DNA of 64,000 nt, taken from Pedobacter ginsengisoli (GTDB lineage: Bacteria; Bacteroidota; Bacteroidia; Sphingobacteriales; Sphingobacteriaceae). Position numbers and translations under genes: made by a program. The DNA is taken from the NCBI RefSeq assembly GCF_002736205.1, contig NZ_CP024091.1, forward strand, positions 4,399,555 through 4,463,554, given 5' to 3'. Shown here piece by piece: positions 34,472 to 43,844 of this stretch; within the stretch, counting starts at the first letter, position 1, and each line of letters begins with the position of its first letter. Under the pieces are notes generated by a model, which saw only the letters and a list, made by a program, of their open reading frames with translations, was not told the origin of the DNA and did not search any database.

Positions 34472-36019
34472 ATGGCCGAGAAAGGTTTAAAAAAGTGGAT
34501 AATAACCTTTACAGTGATCACAGCTTCGCTTTTGGAGCTAATTGATACCACTATTGTAAATGTTGCTATTCCTCAAATACAAGGTAACCTTGGCGCCACC
34601 CTAGAGGATGTTGCCTGGTTATCAACAGGCTACGCTGTAGCTAACGTAATCGTACTGCCTATGTCAGGATGGCTGGGTAGTCGTTTTGGCCGTAAAAACT
34701 ATTTCCTGTTCTCTATTATACTTTTTACCGTTGCATCATTTCTTTGCGGAAATGCAACCAACCTCGAAGAGCTGATCCTGTTCCGAATATTACAGGGGCT
34801 AGCCGGAGGGGGCTTAATTTCGACTGCTCAGGCTATATTAATTGAGACCTGGCCACGAGAAGATGTTGGTATTGCAACTGCTTTGTTTGGATTGGGTGCC
34901 GTTGTTGGACCTACTGTAGGCCCAACAATTGGTGGGTATCTGCTGGAGATTAGTTCATGGCCGTTAATTTTTTATGTAAACATTCCGGTAGGTATACTGG
35001 CGGCTTATTGCACCTATATGTTTGTACGAGAGACGCCAAAAGACGGAAAAGGAATGCCTGTTGACTGGTGGGGAATTGCCTTACTTGCTGTTGCTGTTGG
35101 AAGTTTACAAACTGTTCTTGAAAAAGGTGAAAGTGAAGATTGGTTTGCCACTCCGTACATTACAGCGCTTGCAGTTACCTCTGTACTTGGGCTCTTACTA
35201 TTTATTTGGAGGGAATTAAGTACCGACCATCCTATTGTAAACTTTAAAATTATGCGCCACAGAAGTTTCTCTGTGGGTATGTTTACTTCGTTTATTCTGG
35301 GTTTTGGTCTTTATGGATCAGTTTTCGTGTTCCCTGTGTTTTGTCAGAATTTACTGGGATTTTCGCCTCTGCAGACGGGTGAGCTTTTGTTCCCTGGTGG
35401 GTTGTGTACCATTGTGATGATGCCGTTTATAGGGATATTTCTAAAAAAAGGTATTCCTGCGCAGTTTATGGCTACCATAGGTATGTTCTTGTTCTTTGTT
35501 TTTTGCTCTATGCTGAGTAAATCAACATTACAATCGGGCACTAACGATTTCTTTCTTCCTTTGATGATAAGAGGTGTGGGCATGGCCCTATTATTTGTTC
35601 CGTTAACTACGCTTGCCATCCAGGATTTAAAAGGTGCCGAGATTGGGCAAGGCTCTGGTTTGAACAATATGATGAGACAACTTGGCGGCTCATTTGGTAT
35701 TGCTGCATTAACAACTTTGATCCATGTTCGACAAGGTTTTCACCGCAGTAATTTACTTGTAAATATTAATGAATATAACCCTGCATTTACCGACCGTTTT
35801 AATGGCTTTATAAAGAATTTTATGGCCAAGGGATATAACTATCTGGACGCAAAATCACTGGCTGTAAAAGCCATAGAAGGGACAGTTACCAAACAGTCAT
35901 TACTACTCACTTACAGTGATGCATATTGGGTGGCCGGACTGATACTTTTGTGTTCAATTCCGCTGCTATACCTTCAAAAGTTCAAAAAGAATGTTGAAGT
36001 TCCGGCAGATTTACATTAA
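34472..36019 (+). CDS. DHA2 family MFS drug transporter, EmrB type
   Basis: A 515-residue inner-membrane proton antiporter with about 14 predicted helices. Key motifs are LLELIDTTIVNVAIPQIQGN (motif D1), GWLGSRFGRKNYFL (motif A) and GLGAVVGPTVGPTIGGYL (motif C). With the preceding adaptor and TolC it would form a tripartite pump across both membranes. The drug range cannot be told from sequence. A strong terminator follows. Confidence 0.94.
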   Translation: MAEKGLKKWIITFTVITASLLELIDTTIVNVAIPQIQGNLGATLEDVAWLSTGYAVANVIVLPMSGWLGSRFGRKNYFLFSIILFTVASFLCGNATNLEELILFRILQGLAGGGLISTAQAILIETWPREDVGIATALFGLGAVVGPTVGPTIGGYLLEISSWPLIFYVNIPVGILAAYCTYMFVRETPKDGKGMPVDWWGIALLAVAVGSLQTVLEKGESEDWFATPYITALAVTSVLGLLLFIWRELSTDHPIVNFKIMRHRSFSVGMFTSFILGFGLYGSVFVFPVFCQNLLGFSPLQTGELLFPGGLCTIVMMPFIGIFLKKGIPAQFMATIGMFLFFVFCSMLSKSTLQSGTNDFFLPLMIRGVGMALLFVPLTTLAIQDLKGAEIGQGSGLNNMMRQLGGSFGIAALTTLIHVRQGFHRSNLLVNINEYNPAFTDRFNGFIKNFMAKGYNYLDAKSLAVKAIEGTVTKQSLLLTYSDAYWVAGLILLCSIPLLYLQKFKKNVEVPADLH

Positions 36020-36021
36020 AC

Positions 36022-36056
36022 AAAACAGCCGTTAAGAAAATCTTAACGGCTGTTTT
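36022..36056 (+). terminator. Strong Rho-independent terminator after the efflux operon
   Basis: A perfect 16-base stem (aaaacagccgttaaga with 36041-36056) closes a 3-base loop and ends in a T run. The next 200 bases to 36260 are AT-rich and I see no gene in them. Confidence 0.92.
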
Positions 36057-36260
36057 ACCCCAAAAAATTAACAATTAAATTGCTTCATTTATTGCGTTTC
36101 CGCCCTCAAATCAGCACATAAGTTTAAAAGGATTTGTTTAACCTCTATGGTACTAAGTTAGTTTTTTTTGTAAAAAAATCAAAATTAAATTAATAGCACT
36201 TAGGGGTCTTTTTTTTAAATCATTTTTGGTAGCTTAAGCGCGAAAAAATACCCTTTAAAT

Positions 36261-38849
36261 ATGATGCAGAAACAACGCGCAAAAGGACAGAGAGAATCAG
36301 TATTTAACAACGAAGTAGTATCCCGATTTGAACTCTATAACAGCCTTTTCCTTACCCTTCCTTTTTACAAGATTAAAGACACCGGCACACTGCTGCCACT
36401 GTTTATAAAATACTGTGAAGATGGTGTAAATAACCATGAAACTCCGGCAGAAATTATTAATGCTTTTTTTAAGAAGTATACACAAAATAACGGGGCTAAG
36501 GACGTGATTGATCTTCTGTTCAGATTTATCCAGTATATTGAGCGCCAGGTGGTGTTATTTGATGCTGTTGAAGATGCCTCTTTTAACAAACTTAATGCTT
36601 CTGATGAGCATAATGCGCTACTTTCTTACCTGAAAAAAGGAATTGATGATAGTTCTTTAAACCAGAAAATAGAAAAGCTGATTGAAGAGTTTTCTTTAAG
36701 GCTGGTATTAACAGCACACCCTACTCAATTTTATCCGGGCAGCGTACTGTCAATCATCACAGACCTAACTGCTGCCATTAAAATTAACGACATTACCAGC
36801 ATCCACCTTTTGCTTCAGCAATTAGGTAAAACGCCATTTTTCAATAAAAAATCCCCAACTCCGGTTGATGAGGCGCTGAGTTTAGCCTGGTACCTTGAAA
36901 ATGTGTTTTATTTTGCTGCAGCCAATATTCAATCAGAAATAGACAAAAGCCTGAATGATTACAGTCTGGAGTCTAAAAAGATTATAGAACTTGGTTTTTG
37001 GCCAGGTGGCGATAGAGACGGAAATCCGAATGTACATACAGAATCTACCGTACAGGTATCAAAAATGCTCCGTCAGATTCTATTCAGATGCTATTACCGA
37101 GATTTTAGAAACCTGAAAAGACGCATCACCTTTAGAGGTGTTGATGAGCCTATCTCGATAGTTCAGGAGGTATTATATAAAAATGCATTTGATCCGAATA
37201 TCGAAATGGAAAACATCTCGGAATTTCTGATTGAACACTTGAATAAAATTAAAAATACACTTATTGAAAGCCATGACGGCTTGTTTGCTGATATTGTTTC
37301 TGACCTGATCCGCAAAGTTGAACTTTATGGAAGTCATTTTGCTTCGCTCGACATTAGACAGGACAGCAGAGTTTTAAGGGATGTGCATGCTTATTGCCGA
37401 CAAAGCAAACCGATCAATTCTCTGTTCCCGGAGAACTATGACAGCTTATCGGAAGAAGAAAAAATTAAGATCCTTACCTTTAAAAGTGCGAGGGTATCAC
37501 ATAACGAAAAGGCTGATTCATTAGTTCAGGACACACTTCAAACCATTACTGAAGTTAAACAAATACAGCAAAGCAATGGGGAACTTGCCTGCCACAGGTT
37601 CATTATCAGTAACTGCCAGCAAGCCAGTGATATTTTGCAGTTGATAGAACTGTTTTTATGGAATGGATGGCAAGAGGACGATCTTTCTATAGATTTTGTT
37701 CCTTTATTTGAAACAGTAAATGACCTTGCCGATGCCGGGGCTATTATGGAAACTTTATATTCTCATCCGTTTTATAAGAAACATTTAGAAAAAAGAGGCA
37801 ACAAACAAGATATTATGCTTGGTTTCTCTGACAGCACAAAAGATGGCGGTTACTTAATGGCTAACTGGTCTATTTTTAATGCTAAAGTTGCCTTAACAGA
37901 AACTGCTAATAAACACAATATTCAACTTGCATTTTTTGATGGCCGTGGCGGCCCACCTTCGAGAGGCGGAGGTAAAACGCACCGTTTCTATGCCTCTATG
38001 GGTAAAGAAATTGCAAATAAAAATATTCAATTGACGATTCAGGGTCAGACAATCAGTTCTCAGTACGGCTCTATTGACAGTGCCGAATTTAACATTGAAC
38101 AGTTAATAAACGCTGGTATTTCTGCAGGTATTAAGGAAAGACATAACATTTTATTGGATCCTGTTCATAAAAACCTTTTGGATTTAATGGCACAGGAAAG
38201 CTACGAATCATTCGTTGCGCTGCGTAAACATCCATTATTTTTAAGTTATCTGGAGAAATTCTCGCCACTTACCTTATTATCTAAAATTACAATCAGTAGC
38301 AGACCGGTAAAAAGAAATGCTGGGGGTTCATTAAAACTGGAAGATTTAAGGGCAATTAGTTTTGTTACTGCATGGAGCCAACTTAAACAGAACATTCCTG
38401 GATTTTATGGTATGGGTACGGCATTGAAGAGCCAGGAAAAAGCAGGAAACTGGGATAAGGTTGTTAAAACTTATCAGGAATCAGGTTACTTTAAAACAAT
38501 CATTGATAACTGTATGATGTCTATGAGTAAGTCGGACTTTGCTGTGACTGCCCACTTTATAAACGATAAAGAGTACGGTGCTTTCTGGAAAATCCTTTTT
38601 GACGAATTTACGCTTTCTAAAGAGATGCTTTTAAAATTAGCAGGCCATGAGACATTGATGGAGAATTACCCTGTTGAGAAGCGCTCTATTGCCGTTAGGG
38701 AGAAGATTGTATTGCCGTTGGTACTTATACAGCATTACGCCTTGGAACAGCTACAAAACAAAATAACAGAAGAAGAAAAACAAGCTTACGAAAAGCTTGC
38801 AATAAGAACAGTTTATGGCGTTGTAAACGCAGGCCGCAACCTGGCATAA
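36261..38849 (+). CDS. ppc: Phosphoenolpyruvate carboxylase (divergent)
   Basis: An 862-residue enzyme that adds bicarbonate to PEP to form oxaloacetate, feeding the citric acid cycle. It has VLTAHPTQ (catalytic His near 152; most enzymes read HPTE), GFWPGGDRDGNPNV, the glycine-rich loop DGRGGPPSRGGG near 559 (most read HGRGG) and LGFSDSTKDGGYLMANW. The C-terminus ends GRNLA where classical enzymes end RNTG. Length is normal. These replacements mark a distinct branch but the catalytic Arg and Lys positions appear kept. It is a single gene; 204 bases upstream hold only a weak -7 candidate (CATTTTTG). Confidence 0.9.
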   Translation: MMQKQRAKGQRESVFNNEVVSRFELYNSLFLTLPFYKIKDTGTLLPLFIKYCEDGVNNHETPAEIINAFFKKYTQNNGAKDVIDLLFRFIQYIERQVVLFDAVEDASFNKLNASDEHNALLSYLKKGIDDSSLNQKIEKLIEEFSLRLVLTAHPTQFYPGSVLSIITDLTAAIKINDITSIHLLLQQLGKTPFFNKKSPTPVDEALSLAWYLENVFYFAAANIQSEIDKSLNDYSLESKKIIELGFWPGGDRDGNPNVHTESTVQVSKMLRQILFRCYYRDFRNLKRRITFRGVDEPISIVQEVLYKNAFDPNIEMENISEFLIEHLNKIKNTLIESHDGLFADIVSDLIRKVELYGSHFASLDIRQDSRVLRDVHAYCRQSKPINSLFPENYDSLSEEEKIKILTFKSARVSHNEKADSLVQDTLQTITEVKQIQQSNGELACHRFIISNCQQASDILQLIELFLWNGWQEDDLSIDFVPLFETVNDLADAGAIMETLYSHPFYKKHLEKRGNKQDIMLGFSDSTKDGGYLMANWSIFNAKVALTETANKHNIQLAFFDGRGGPPSRGGGKTHRFYASMGKEIANKNIQLTIQGQTISSQYGSIDSAEFNIEQLINAGISAGIKERHNILLDPVHKNLLDLMAQESYESFVALRKHPLFLSYLEKFSPLTLLSKITISSRPVKRNAGGSLKLEDLRAISFVTAWSQLKQNIPGFYGMGTALKSQEKAGNWDKVVKTYQESGYFKTIIDNCMMSMSKSDFAVTAHFINDKEYGAFWKILFDEFTLSKEMLLKLAGHETLMENYPVEKRSIAVREKIVLPLVLIQHYALEQLQNKITEEEKQAYEKLAIRTVYGVVNAGRNLA

Positions 38850-38857
38850 AACAATAA

Positions 38858-38892
38858 AAAAGGGGGTCACATCAATAAAGTGAACCCCTTTT
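38858..38892. terminator. Bidirectional terminator after ppc
   Basis: A 13-base stem with one mismatch (aaaagggggtcac with 38880-38892) and a 9-base loop, flanked by A and T runs, between convergent stops. Confidence 0.8.
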
Positions 38893-38907
38893 CATTATGT
38901 TGCTAAA

Positions 38908-39159
38908 TTAATGCCTATCAATTGATCCCATTACCTTTTGACCGAATGCATTTAACGCATCCTTTTCAAGTGCTCCTGCTTTTACATTCTCATGAACTTC
39001 AAGCGCTCCACAGATATTGGTAATCATTTCTCCTGCTACATCAATTTCTTTCTCACTTACCCCTCTGAATTCACAAAAAGCTTCTAAAACAGTTAAGGTT
39101 GCTTCAAGATTTTCTGGAGTACTATTTTGGAATAGCTGTCTTATAACCGGGATTTTCAT
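38908..39159 (-). CDS. Small conserved protein of the peroxiredoxin operon (DUF6952-like)
   Basis: An 83-residue mostly helical protein (MKIPVIRQLFQ, TLTVLEAFCEFRGVSEKE, ITNICGALEVHENV). Two cysteines, about 28 and 50, are present but not in a CxxC arrangement. I recognise it only as a small protein found after thioredoxin genes in Bacteroidota. Its start overlaps the thioredoxin stop by 1 base, so it is in that operon and may have a redox-related role. Confidence 0.65.
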   Translation of the reverse strand: MKIPVIRQLFQNSTPENLEATLTVLEAFCEFRGVSEKEIDVAGEMITNICGALEVHENVKAGALEKDALNAFGQKVMGSIDRH

Positions 39160-39467
39160 TATTTTATTTTATTAAATAATTCGCTTAATACTTCTGCTTT
39201 GTTCGTTTGAACCTGATCTACCAAAGCCCCCCCATCAAAAGCAGCAAAAGTTGGTAAATTGTCTACAGTTGCCAGTTTACGTGAAGCCGGAAGTTTTTCG
39301 GCATCCACAATTAAGAAAGCAACATCTTCGTTTTCAGCAGCGAGTTTCTTAAACTTCGGCTTCATAATTCGACAGTTACCACACCATGATGCAGCATACT
39401 GAACCATTACTTTCTTGTTTTCAGCAACATATTGTTGAAGATTATCTTCTGTTAATTCTAAAAACAT
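39159..39467 (-). CDS. Thioredoxin family protein
   Basis: A 102-residue thioredoxin-fold protein with active site ASWCGNCRIM (CGNC in place of the classical CGPC) and the cis-proline loop DNLPTF. It is cytoplasmic, with no signal peptide. It sits 17 bases after the peroxiredoxin gene and is the likely reductant of that enzyme. Its stop touches the start of a small conserved protein. Confidence 0.92.
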   Translation of the reverse strand: MFLELTEDNLQQYVAENKKVMVQYAASWCGNCRIMKPKFKKLAAENEDVAFLIVDAEKLPASRKLATVDNLPTFAAFDGGALVDQVQTNKAEVLSELFNKIK

Positions 39468-39484
39468 AATTTTAAATTAGTTGA

Positions 39485-40117
39485 TTAGTTAGCGCTTAAG
39501 TATTCAGCAACGCCAGTTCTGTTTGCACTCATTGCTTCTTTGCCTTCTTCCCAGTTTGCAGGACAAACTTCGCCATGTTTTTGAACATGAGCATAAGCAT
39601 CAATTAAACGTAAATATTCTTTAACATTTCTACCTACCGGCATATCGTTAACGCTTTCATGGAAAACTTTACCTGTTTCGTCAACTAAATAGGTGGCTCT
39701 GTAAGTAACGTTTGAACCAGAGAAAATTTCATTTCCTTCTTCATCATACTCAACCTCTTGCTCAACAATACCTAAAATGTTTGATAATTGTCTGTGAGTA
39801 TCTGCTAAAATCGGATAAGTTACACCTTCGATACCACCGTTATCTTTTGGCGTGTTTAACCATGCAAAATGAACTTCATTTGTATCGCATGATGCACCAA
39901 TTACAATAGTGTTTCTTTTTTCAAAATCAGGTAATGCTGCCTGAAAAGCATGCAATTCTGTTGGACAAACAAAAGTAAAATCTTTTGGATACCAGAATAA
40001 TAAAACTTTTTTCCCTTTACTTACTGCTTCTTCAAATACATTGATCTTTAAATCGTCACCCATTTCTGACATCGCATCGATACTTACACTTGGGAATTTT
40101 TTTCCTACTATAGCCAT
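39485..40117 (-). CDS. Peroxiredoxin, typical 2-Cys AhpC type
   Basis: A 210-residue thiol peroxidase that reduces H2O2 and organic peroxides. The peroxidatic cysteine is in FTFVCPTELHAF (about residue 51) and the resolving cysteine in HGEVCPANWEEG (about 189). No ahpF gene follows; instead a thioredoxin gene does, which suggests thioredoxin recycling. A -7 box lies 35 bases upstream, and an OxyR-like half site lies further upstream (40224-40238). Confidence 0.95.
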   Translation of the reverse strand: MAIVGKKFPSVSIDAMSEMGDDLKINVFEEAVSKGKKVLLFWYPKDFTFVCPTELHAFQAALPDFEKRNTIVIGASCDTNEVHFAWLNTPKDNGGIEGVTYPILADTHRQLSNILGIVEQEVEYDEEGNEIFSGSNVTYRATYLVDETGKVFHESVNDMPVGRNVKEYLRLIDAYAHVQKHGEVCPANWEEGKEAMSANRTGVAEYLSAN

Positions 40118-40151
40118 AATTATATTTTGTGTTTTATTTTTTTTGATGGTG

Positions 40152-40159
40152 CAAAGGTA
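40152..40159 (-). promoter_or_regulatory. Peroxiredoxin operon promoter -7 box
   Basis: Minus-strand TACCTTTG matches TAnnTTTG; a TTG lies 20 bases upstream of it, a good spacing for a -33 element. Confidence 0.6.
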
Positions 40160-40223
40160 AGCCTATCTGCACTCAAAAACAACCATATTCAGGATATAGC
40201 GGATACTTAATCTTGATAGGCAC

Positions 40224-40238
40224 ATAGACTAAATCTAT
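40224..40238. promoter_or_regulatory. OxyR-like ATAG-N7-CTAT site
   Basis: ATAG at 40224-40227 and CTAT at 40235-40238 are exactly 7 bases apart, as in half of an OxyR tetramer site. It lies about 65 to 85 bases upstream of the peroxiredoxin -7 box. The second half site is not seen, so this is tentative. Confidence 0.3.
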
Positions 40239-40276
40239 ATCTCAAAAACACAAATTAGTTTTTGTCTATTTTTATT

Positions 40277-41446
40277 TTAACGTTGTACTCTTCCTGTTTT
40301 ATCGGTATTAACCCCAAATGGTTTTAAATATTCATTCACCAGAACGGCAAATTCTCTGCGTGTAATATTGCGCTTTGGATCGTAGTCTGTTTTAAAGTTA
40401 TATATCTTTTTCCAGTTCTTTTTAATCTCATCTTCAGTGTTCTTTGGCGACTTCCCTCCTACATAGCAAACAAGATTTAATGTTGCACCAATAGTCATAT
40501 CAGGCTCCTTATGCTCATCAAACCAAATTTGGGCTTTATAATAATACTCTTTAATAGGGTCCTTTATTTCTGCGGTCGAAACTGTACGCTCAGGCTCAAA
40601 ATTAGCCCCACCATTCGTAATGTTTGTCTTTAAAAAACCCGAGAGTCCTAAAAATTGAATAGATTTCCAATTGGTATCAGCTTGCTTAATATCGGTAAAT
40701 GGCATCAGAGACAATTGGTACTTTATTAATTCCCCCTGAATCTCTTTTAAAGGCGCTACAGATGTCTTTGTCTTGAAAAACGCTGCATAAGCAGCTACTG
40801 CACCAGCAGCCTGTCCAGCAATAAAACTTTCATCTCCAGAGTTTAATAGCACAAGATTATCTTGCTCAGGAATAAGCAGATCACTTAGAAATAGCAGATT
40901 TGAAGATGTATTTCCAACTTGCTGCCCTGAGGCTATGCTTGTTCTGTAAAGGGTATTTTCATAGCTAAGCAAATGCCACGGCTTAACGGCTGTCCGAACC
41001 GGAATAGCAGCATTTACTTTTCCCGTTCTGTCAGCATTTATCAATGCAATAGCCTTGATTGTTCTGCCATCATTTAATTGAACACTCCACCCGCTTCCAG
41101 ATCTTTTTAACTTAATCCAGTTGGCTTTTTTTATTATAGTTAAGTTTTTAAGTGTGTCTGTCCATGATTTTATAACGGAGTTTACTTTAGTTACATCTTT
41201 AGTCTTTAGGCCCTTAAACAGATCCGCCTCAATGCCGGCAGACAAATTCCCAGAAGTGAGCGTTGCTTCAAAACCTTCTCCAGGGAGTAATACAATTGTT
41301 TTTGCACCCGAAACACTTGACTGAATACTTGCAGCAGCGGCACTGCTGCCGTTGCCAATAACCAGCACACCTGTTTTAATAGTTTGTGCGTTTGCCAGTT
41401 GAAGAAATAATATAGTTACTAATGCAGTAAAAAATCCCCTTTTCAT
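40277..41446 (-). CDS. Secreted FAD-dependent oxidoreductase-like protein
   Basis: A 389-residue exported protein. A signal peptide ends at LANAQ (about residue 21). A Rossmann-like strand follows, VLVIGNGSSAAAASIQSSV, where the third glycine of GxGxxG is replaced by alanine. The middle has NADRTGKVNAAIPV and GDESFIAGQAAGAVAAYAAF, resembling the closing part of FAD_oxidored proteins. The C-terminal 130 residues resemble a repeat of the SLH-like kind (YNFKTDYDPKRNITRREFAV, then LVNEYLKPFG). FAD binding is doubtful. Its role is unknown. It stands alone. Confidence 0.65.
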   Translation of the reverse strand: MKRGFFTALVTILFLQLANAQTIKTGVLVIGNGSSAAAASIQSSVSGAKTIVLLPGEGFEATLTSGNLSAGIEADLFKGLKTKDVTKVNSVIKSWTDTLKNLTIIKKANWIKLKRSGSGWSVQLNDGRTIKAIALINADRTGKVNAAIPVRTAVKPWHLLSYENTLYRTSIASGQQVGNTSSNLLFLSDLLIPEQDNLVLLNSGDESFIAGQAAGAVAAYAAFFKTKTSVAPLKEIQGELIKYQLSLMPFTDIKQADTNWKSIQFLGLSGFLKTNITNGGANFEPERTVSTAEIKDPIKEYYYKAQIWFDEHKEPDMTIGATLNLVCYVGGKSPKNTEDEIKKNWKKIYNFKTDYDPKRNITRREFAVLVNEYLKPFGVNTDKTGRVQR

Positions 41447-41565
41447 TTGTATATTTATTTTACATGTGCAATATCCCTTAAATCAATCTATTTTCAATAC
41501 AATAGCAATTAAGGATTATTAATTTAACCTATTTTAACAATTTCAGGCCAGCTTGGCAAGCCAAC

Positions 41566-42966
41566 ATGACTCAAAGCATCAATTCAATTTTCAATGCCCA
41601 ACAGGCGCATAAATATACGCTTCGGACTAATAGTGCTGCACAAAGAATAAGTAAATTAAAAGCATTAAAGCATGCCATAGAAAAACATGAGAACGAAGTG
41701 TACGCCGCTTTACAACAAGATCTTAGAAAAAGCCAATTTGAAGCGGCTGTTACCGAGCTGATATTTACCTATGCTGAGATTGATTTTGCCATTAAGCATT
41801 TGCAAAAATGGATGAGGCCAAAGTATATTGGCAAAACAATAACTAACCTTTTTGCTAAAAACAGACTGTATTATGAGCCAAAAGGCGTGTGTCTGATCAT
41901 TTCGCCCTGGAATTATCCTTTTCAATTACTGATGGCTCCCTTAATCTCGGCCATTGCCGCCGGAAATTGCGTAATACTAAAACCTTCGGAACTTAGCCCT
42001 GCTACAAGTTCAATTATAGCACAGATTATTGTCGAATGCTTTGAGGAACAAGAAATCTCTTGCTTTGAAGGCGATGCAACTGTCTCTACAGCTTTACTGG
42101 AGCTCCCTTTTGATCACATTTTCTTTACAGGGAGCACTGCCATTGGAAAGGTGGTTATGGCGGCCGCGGCAAAAAATCTTACCTCTGTAACATTGGAGTT
42201 AGGAGGAAAATCACCAACTATAATTGACACTACTGCAAATCTTAAAAATGCCGCAGAAAAGATTGCCTGGGGGAAACTGATGAATGCCGGACAGACCTGC
42301 ATCGCGCCCGATTATCTTTTTATCCCTGAAGGCCTTCAAGCAGAGTTTATTGGGCTCTACAAGGAATCTGTAAATAAAATGTTCTGTAATGGAGCCAGCA
42401 CAATTGACCCGGCCATTTATGCGAAAATCATAAACGAGAGGCATTTTAAAAGATTATCTAGCCTGATTACCGATGCAACAAGCAAAGGTGCCAGCGTAGC
42501 CCTGGGTGGCGAAATGGATGAATCCAGTAAAACAATTGGCCCTACTGTGCTTACTCAGGTTCAAGACGATTCGGCTATTATGAATGAAGAGATTTTTGGC
42601 CCTGTATTGCCAATTATTCCGTATAAAAATTTAGATGAAGCAATTGCCCGTATCAACCAAAAAAGCAAACCTCTGGCATTGTACATTTTTAGCGAAAGCA
42701 AGGAAAACATCAATAAAATTATAGCAAATACCAGTGCCGGGGGCACTTGCGTTAATGATGTACTGATTCATATTTCGAACCCGAAACTTCCTTTTGGAGG
42801 TGTAAACGGAAGTGGTATGGGAAGCTGCCATGGGGTATTCGGCTTTAAGTCGTTTAGCCATGAAAGAGCAGTCGTTTTTCAGTCTAAGCTAGACATGACC
42901 AATATTATTTACCCACCCTATAAGGGCAAGGACTGGGTATTAAAATGGCTAAAAAAACTTATGTAA
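41566..42966 (+). CDS. Aldehyde dehydrogenase family protein (class 3-like)
   Basis: A 466-residue NAD(P)-dependent aldehyde dehydrogenase of the ALDH3/coniferyl group. Visible are IISPWNYPFQLLMAPLISAI (cofactor region), FFTGSTAIGKVV, the general-base glutamate in VTLELGGKSP (about 211) and the catalytic cysteine in NAGQTCIAPD (about 244). The C-terminus ends in a short basic amphipathic helix (VLKWLKKLM) as in membrane-associated members. A 5-base hairpin (41553-41564) ends one base before the ATG. Its stop touches the convergent stop of ygiD with no space. Confidence 0.93.
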   Translation: MTQSINSIFNAQQAHKYTLRTNSAAQRISKLKALKHAIEKHENEVYAALQQDLRKSQFEAAVTELIFTYAEIDFAIKHLQKWMRPKYIGKTITNLFAKNRLYYEPKGVCLIISPWNYPFQLLMAPLISAIAAGNCVILKPSELSPATSSIIAQIIVECFEEQEISCFEGDATVSTALLELPFDHIFFTGSTAIGKVVMAAAAKNLTSVTLELGGKSPTIIDTTANLKNAAEKIAWGKLMNAGQTCIAPDYLFIPEGLQAEFIGLYKESVNKMFCNGASTIDPAIYAKIINERHFKRLSSLITDATSKGASVALGGEMDESSKTIGPTVLTQVQDDSAIMNEEIFGPVLPIIPYKNLDEAIARINQKSKPLALYIFSESKENINKIIANTSAGGTCVNDVLIHISNPKLPFGGVNGSGMGSCHGVFGFKSFSHERAVVFQSKLDMTNIIYPPYKGKDWVLKWLKKLM

Positions 42967-43794
42967 TTATCCTATTTGAACAGAGGTCATGGTTAATGAT
43001 CCGCCAACAGCTTTATCGTTAAACAAATAAATCTCTTCGTTTTCATTTTTTAGGCCAAGAGTATACATCAGGGGCAAATAATGCTCAGGAGTAGGTATTG
43101 CAAGCATTGCCTCTTTACCCAGAGACTGGTAGTTCATTAGCGGCTGATGTTCATTGTTTAATATCAGGCGTTTGAATCTATCGTTCATTTGCAAAGCCCA
43201 ATCGTAACCACCACCATTTATCATTTGCCAGCTCATCATCCTAAGGTTATGAACCATATTTCCGCTTCCCAGAATTAAAACGCCTTTTTTTCTTAAAAGC
43301 TGCAATTCTTTGGCCAACTCATAATGATAACGCGCATCCTTTGTATAATCGATACTCAATTGAAGAACAGGAATATTTGCTTCAGGGTACATGTGTCTTA
43401 CAATTGTCCATGCCCCATGATCCAAACCCCAGTCATGATCCAAACCAACAGGAGTGCTATGTATAAGTCCAGCGGTTTCAGCAGCCAACTCAGGATCTCC
43501 TGGAGCGGGATAATCAACATCGAAAAGCGCTTGCGGAAACCCACCAAAATCATGTATAGTCCTGGGGAAATCCATAGCTGTAATATGAATCCCTTTAGTA
43601 AACCAATGCGCAGAAACTACCAGTACTGCTGTGGGCACAGGTATGTTTTGTGCCATTGAAGCCCATTTCCCGCTAAATTCATTATCCTCTATCCCATTCA
43701 TCGGAGACCCGTGCCCTATAAATAACACCGGCATAAGGCTATCTTGAATTGGCAGCCTGCTTGTGAATGTTTTGAATTGAGATAAGTTATTCAT
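42967..43794 (-). CDS. ygiD: 4,5-DOPA dioxygenase extradiol, YgiD family
   Basis: A 275-residue LigB-type class III extradiol dioxygenase, the single-subunit YgiD/DODA group. Metal-site histidines are in VLFIGHGSPM, VVSAHWFTKG and LGSGNMVHNLR, with LDHGAWTIVRHMYP in between. The N-terminal 20 residues before MPVLFIGHG are not typical, so a start at Met21 is possible. The natural substrate is unknown in most bacteria. It lies 50 bases after yceI on the same strand. Confidence 0.9.
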   Translation of the reverse strand: MNNLSQFKTFTSRLPIQDSLMPVLFIGHGSPMNGIEDNEFSGKWASMAQNIPVPTAVLVVSAHWFTKGIHITAMDFPRTIHDFGGFPQALFDVDYPAPGDPELAAETAGLIHSTPVGLDHDWGLDHGAWTIVRHMYPEANIPVLQLSIDYTKDARYHYELAKELQLLRKKGVLILGSGNMVHNLRMMSWQMINGGGYDWALQMNDRFKRLILNNEHQPLMNYQSLGKEAMLAIPTPEHYLPLMYTLGLKNENEEIYLFNDKAVGGSLTMTSVQIG

Positions 43795-43810
43795 ATGATT
43801 AGAAATTAAT

Positions 43811-43837
43811 ACAGGCCGCCAGATTAAGACGACCTGT
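43811..43837 (-). terminator. Weak terminator after yceI
   Basis: On the minus strand ACAGGTCG pairs with CGGCCTGT over an 11-base loop (one G-T pair), with only a short AT-rich tail. It lies between yceI and ygiD. Confidence 0.4.
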
Positions 43838-43844
43838 AAATCAA

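Noticed and set aside
36057..36260. A regulatory RNA in the AT-rich gap before ppc
   Set aside because: No stable hairpin or terminator was found beyond the one ending the efflux operon; only T-rich tracts are seen.
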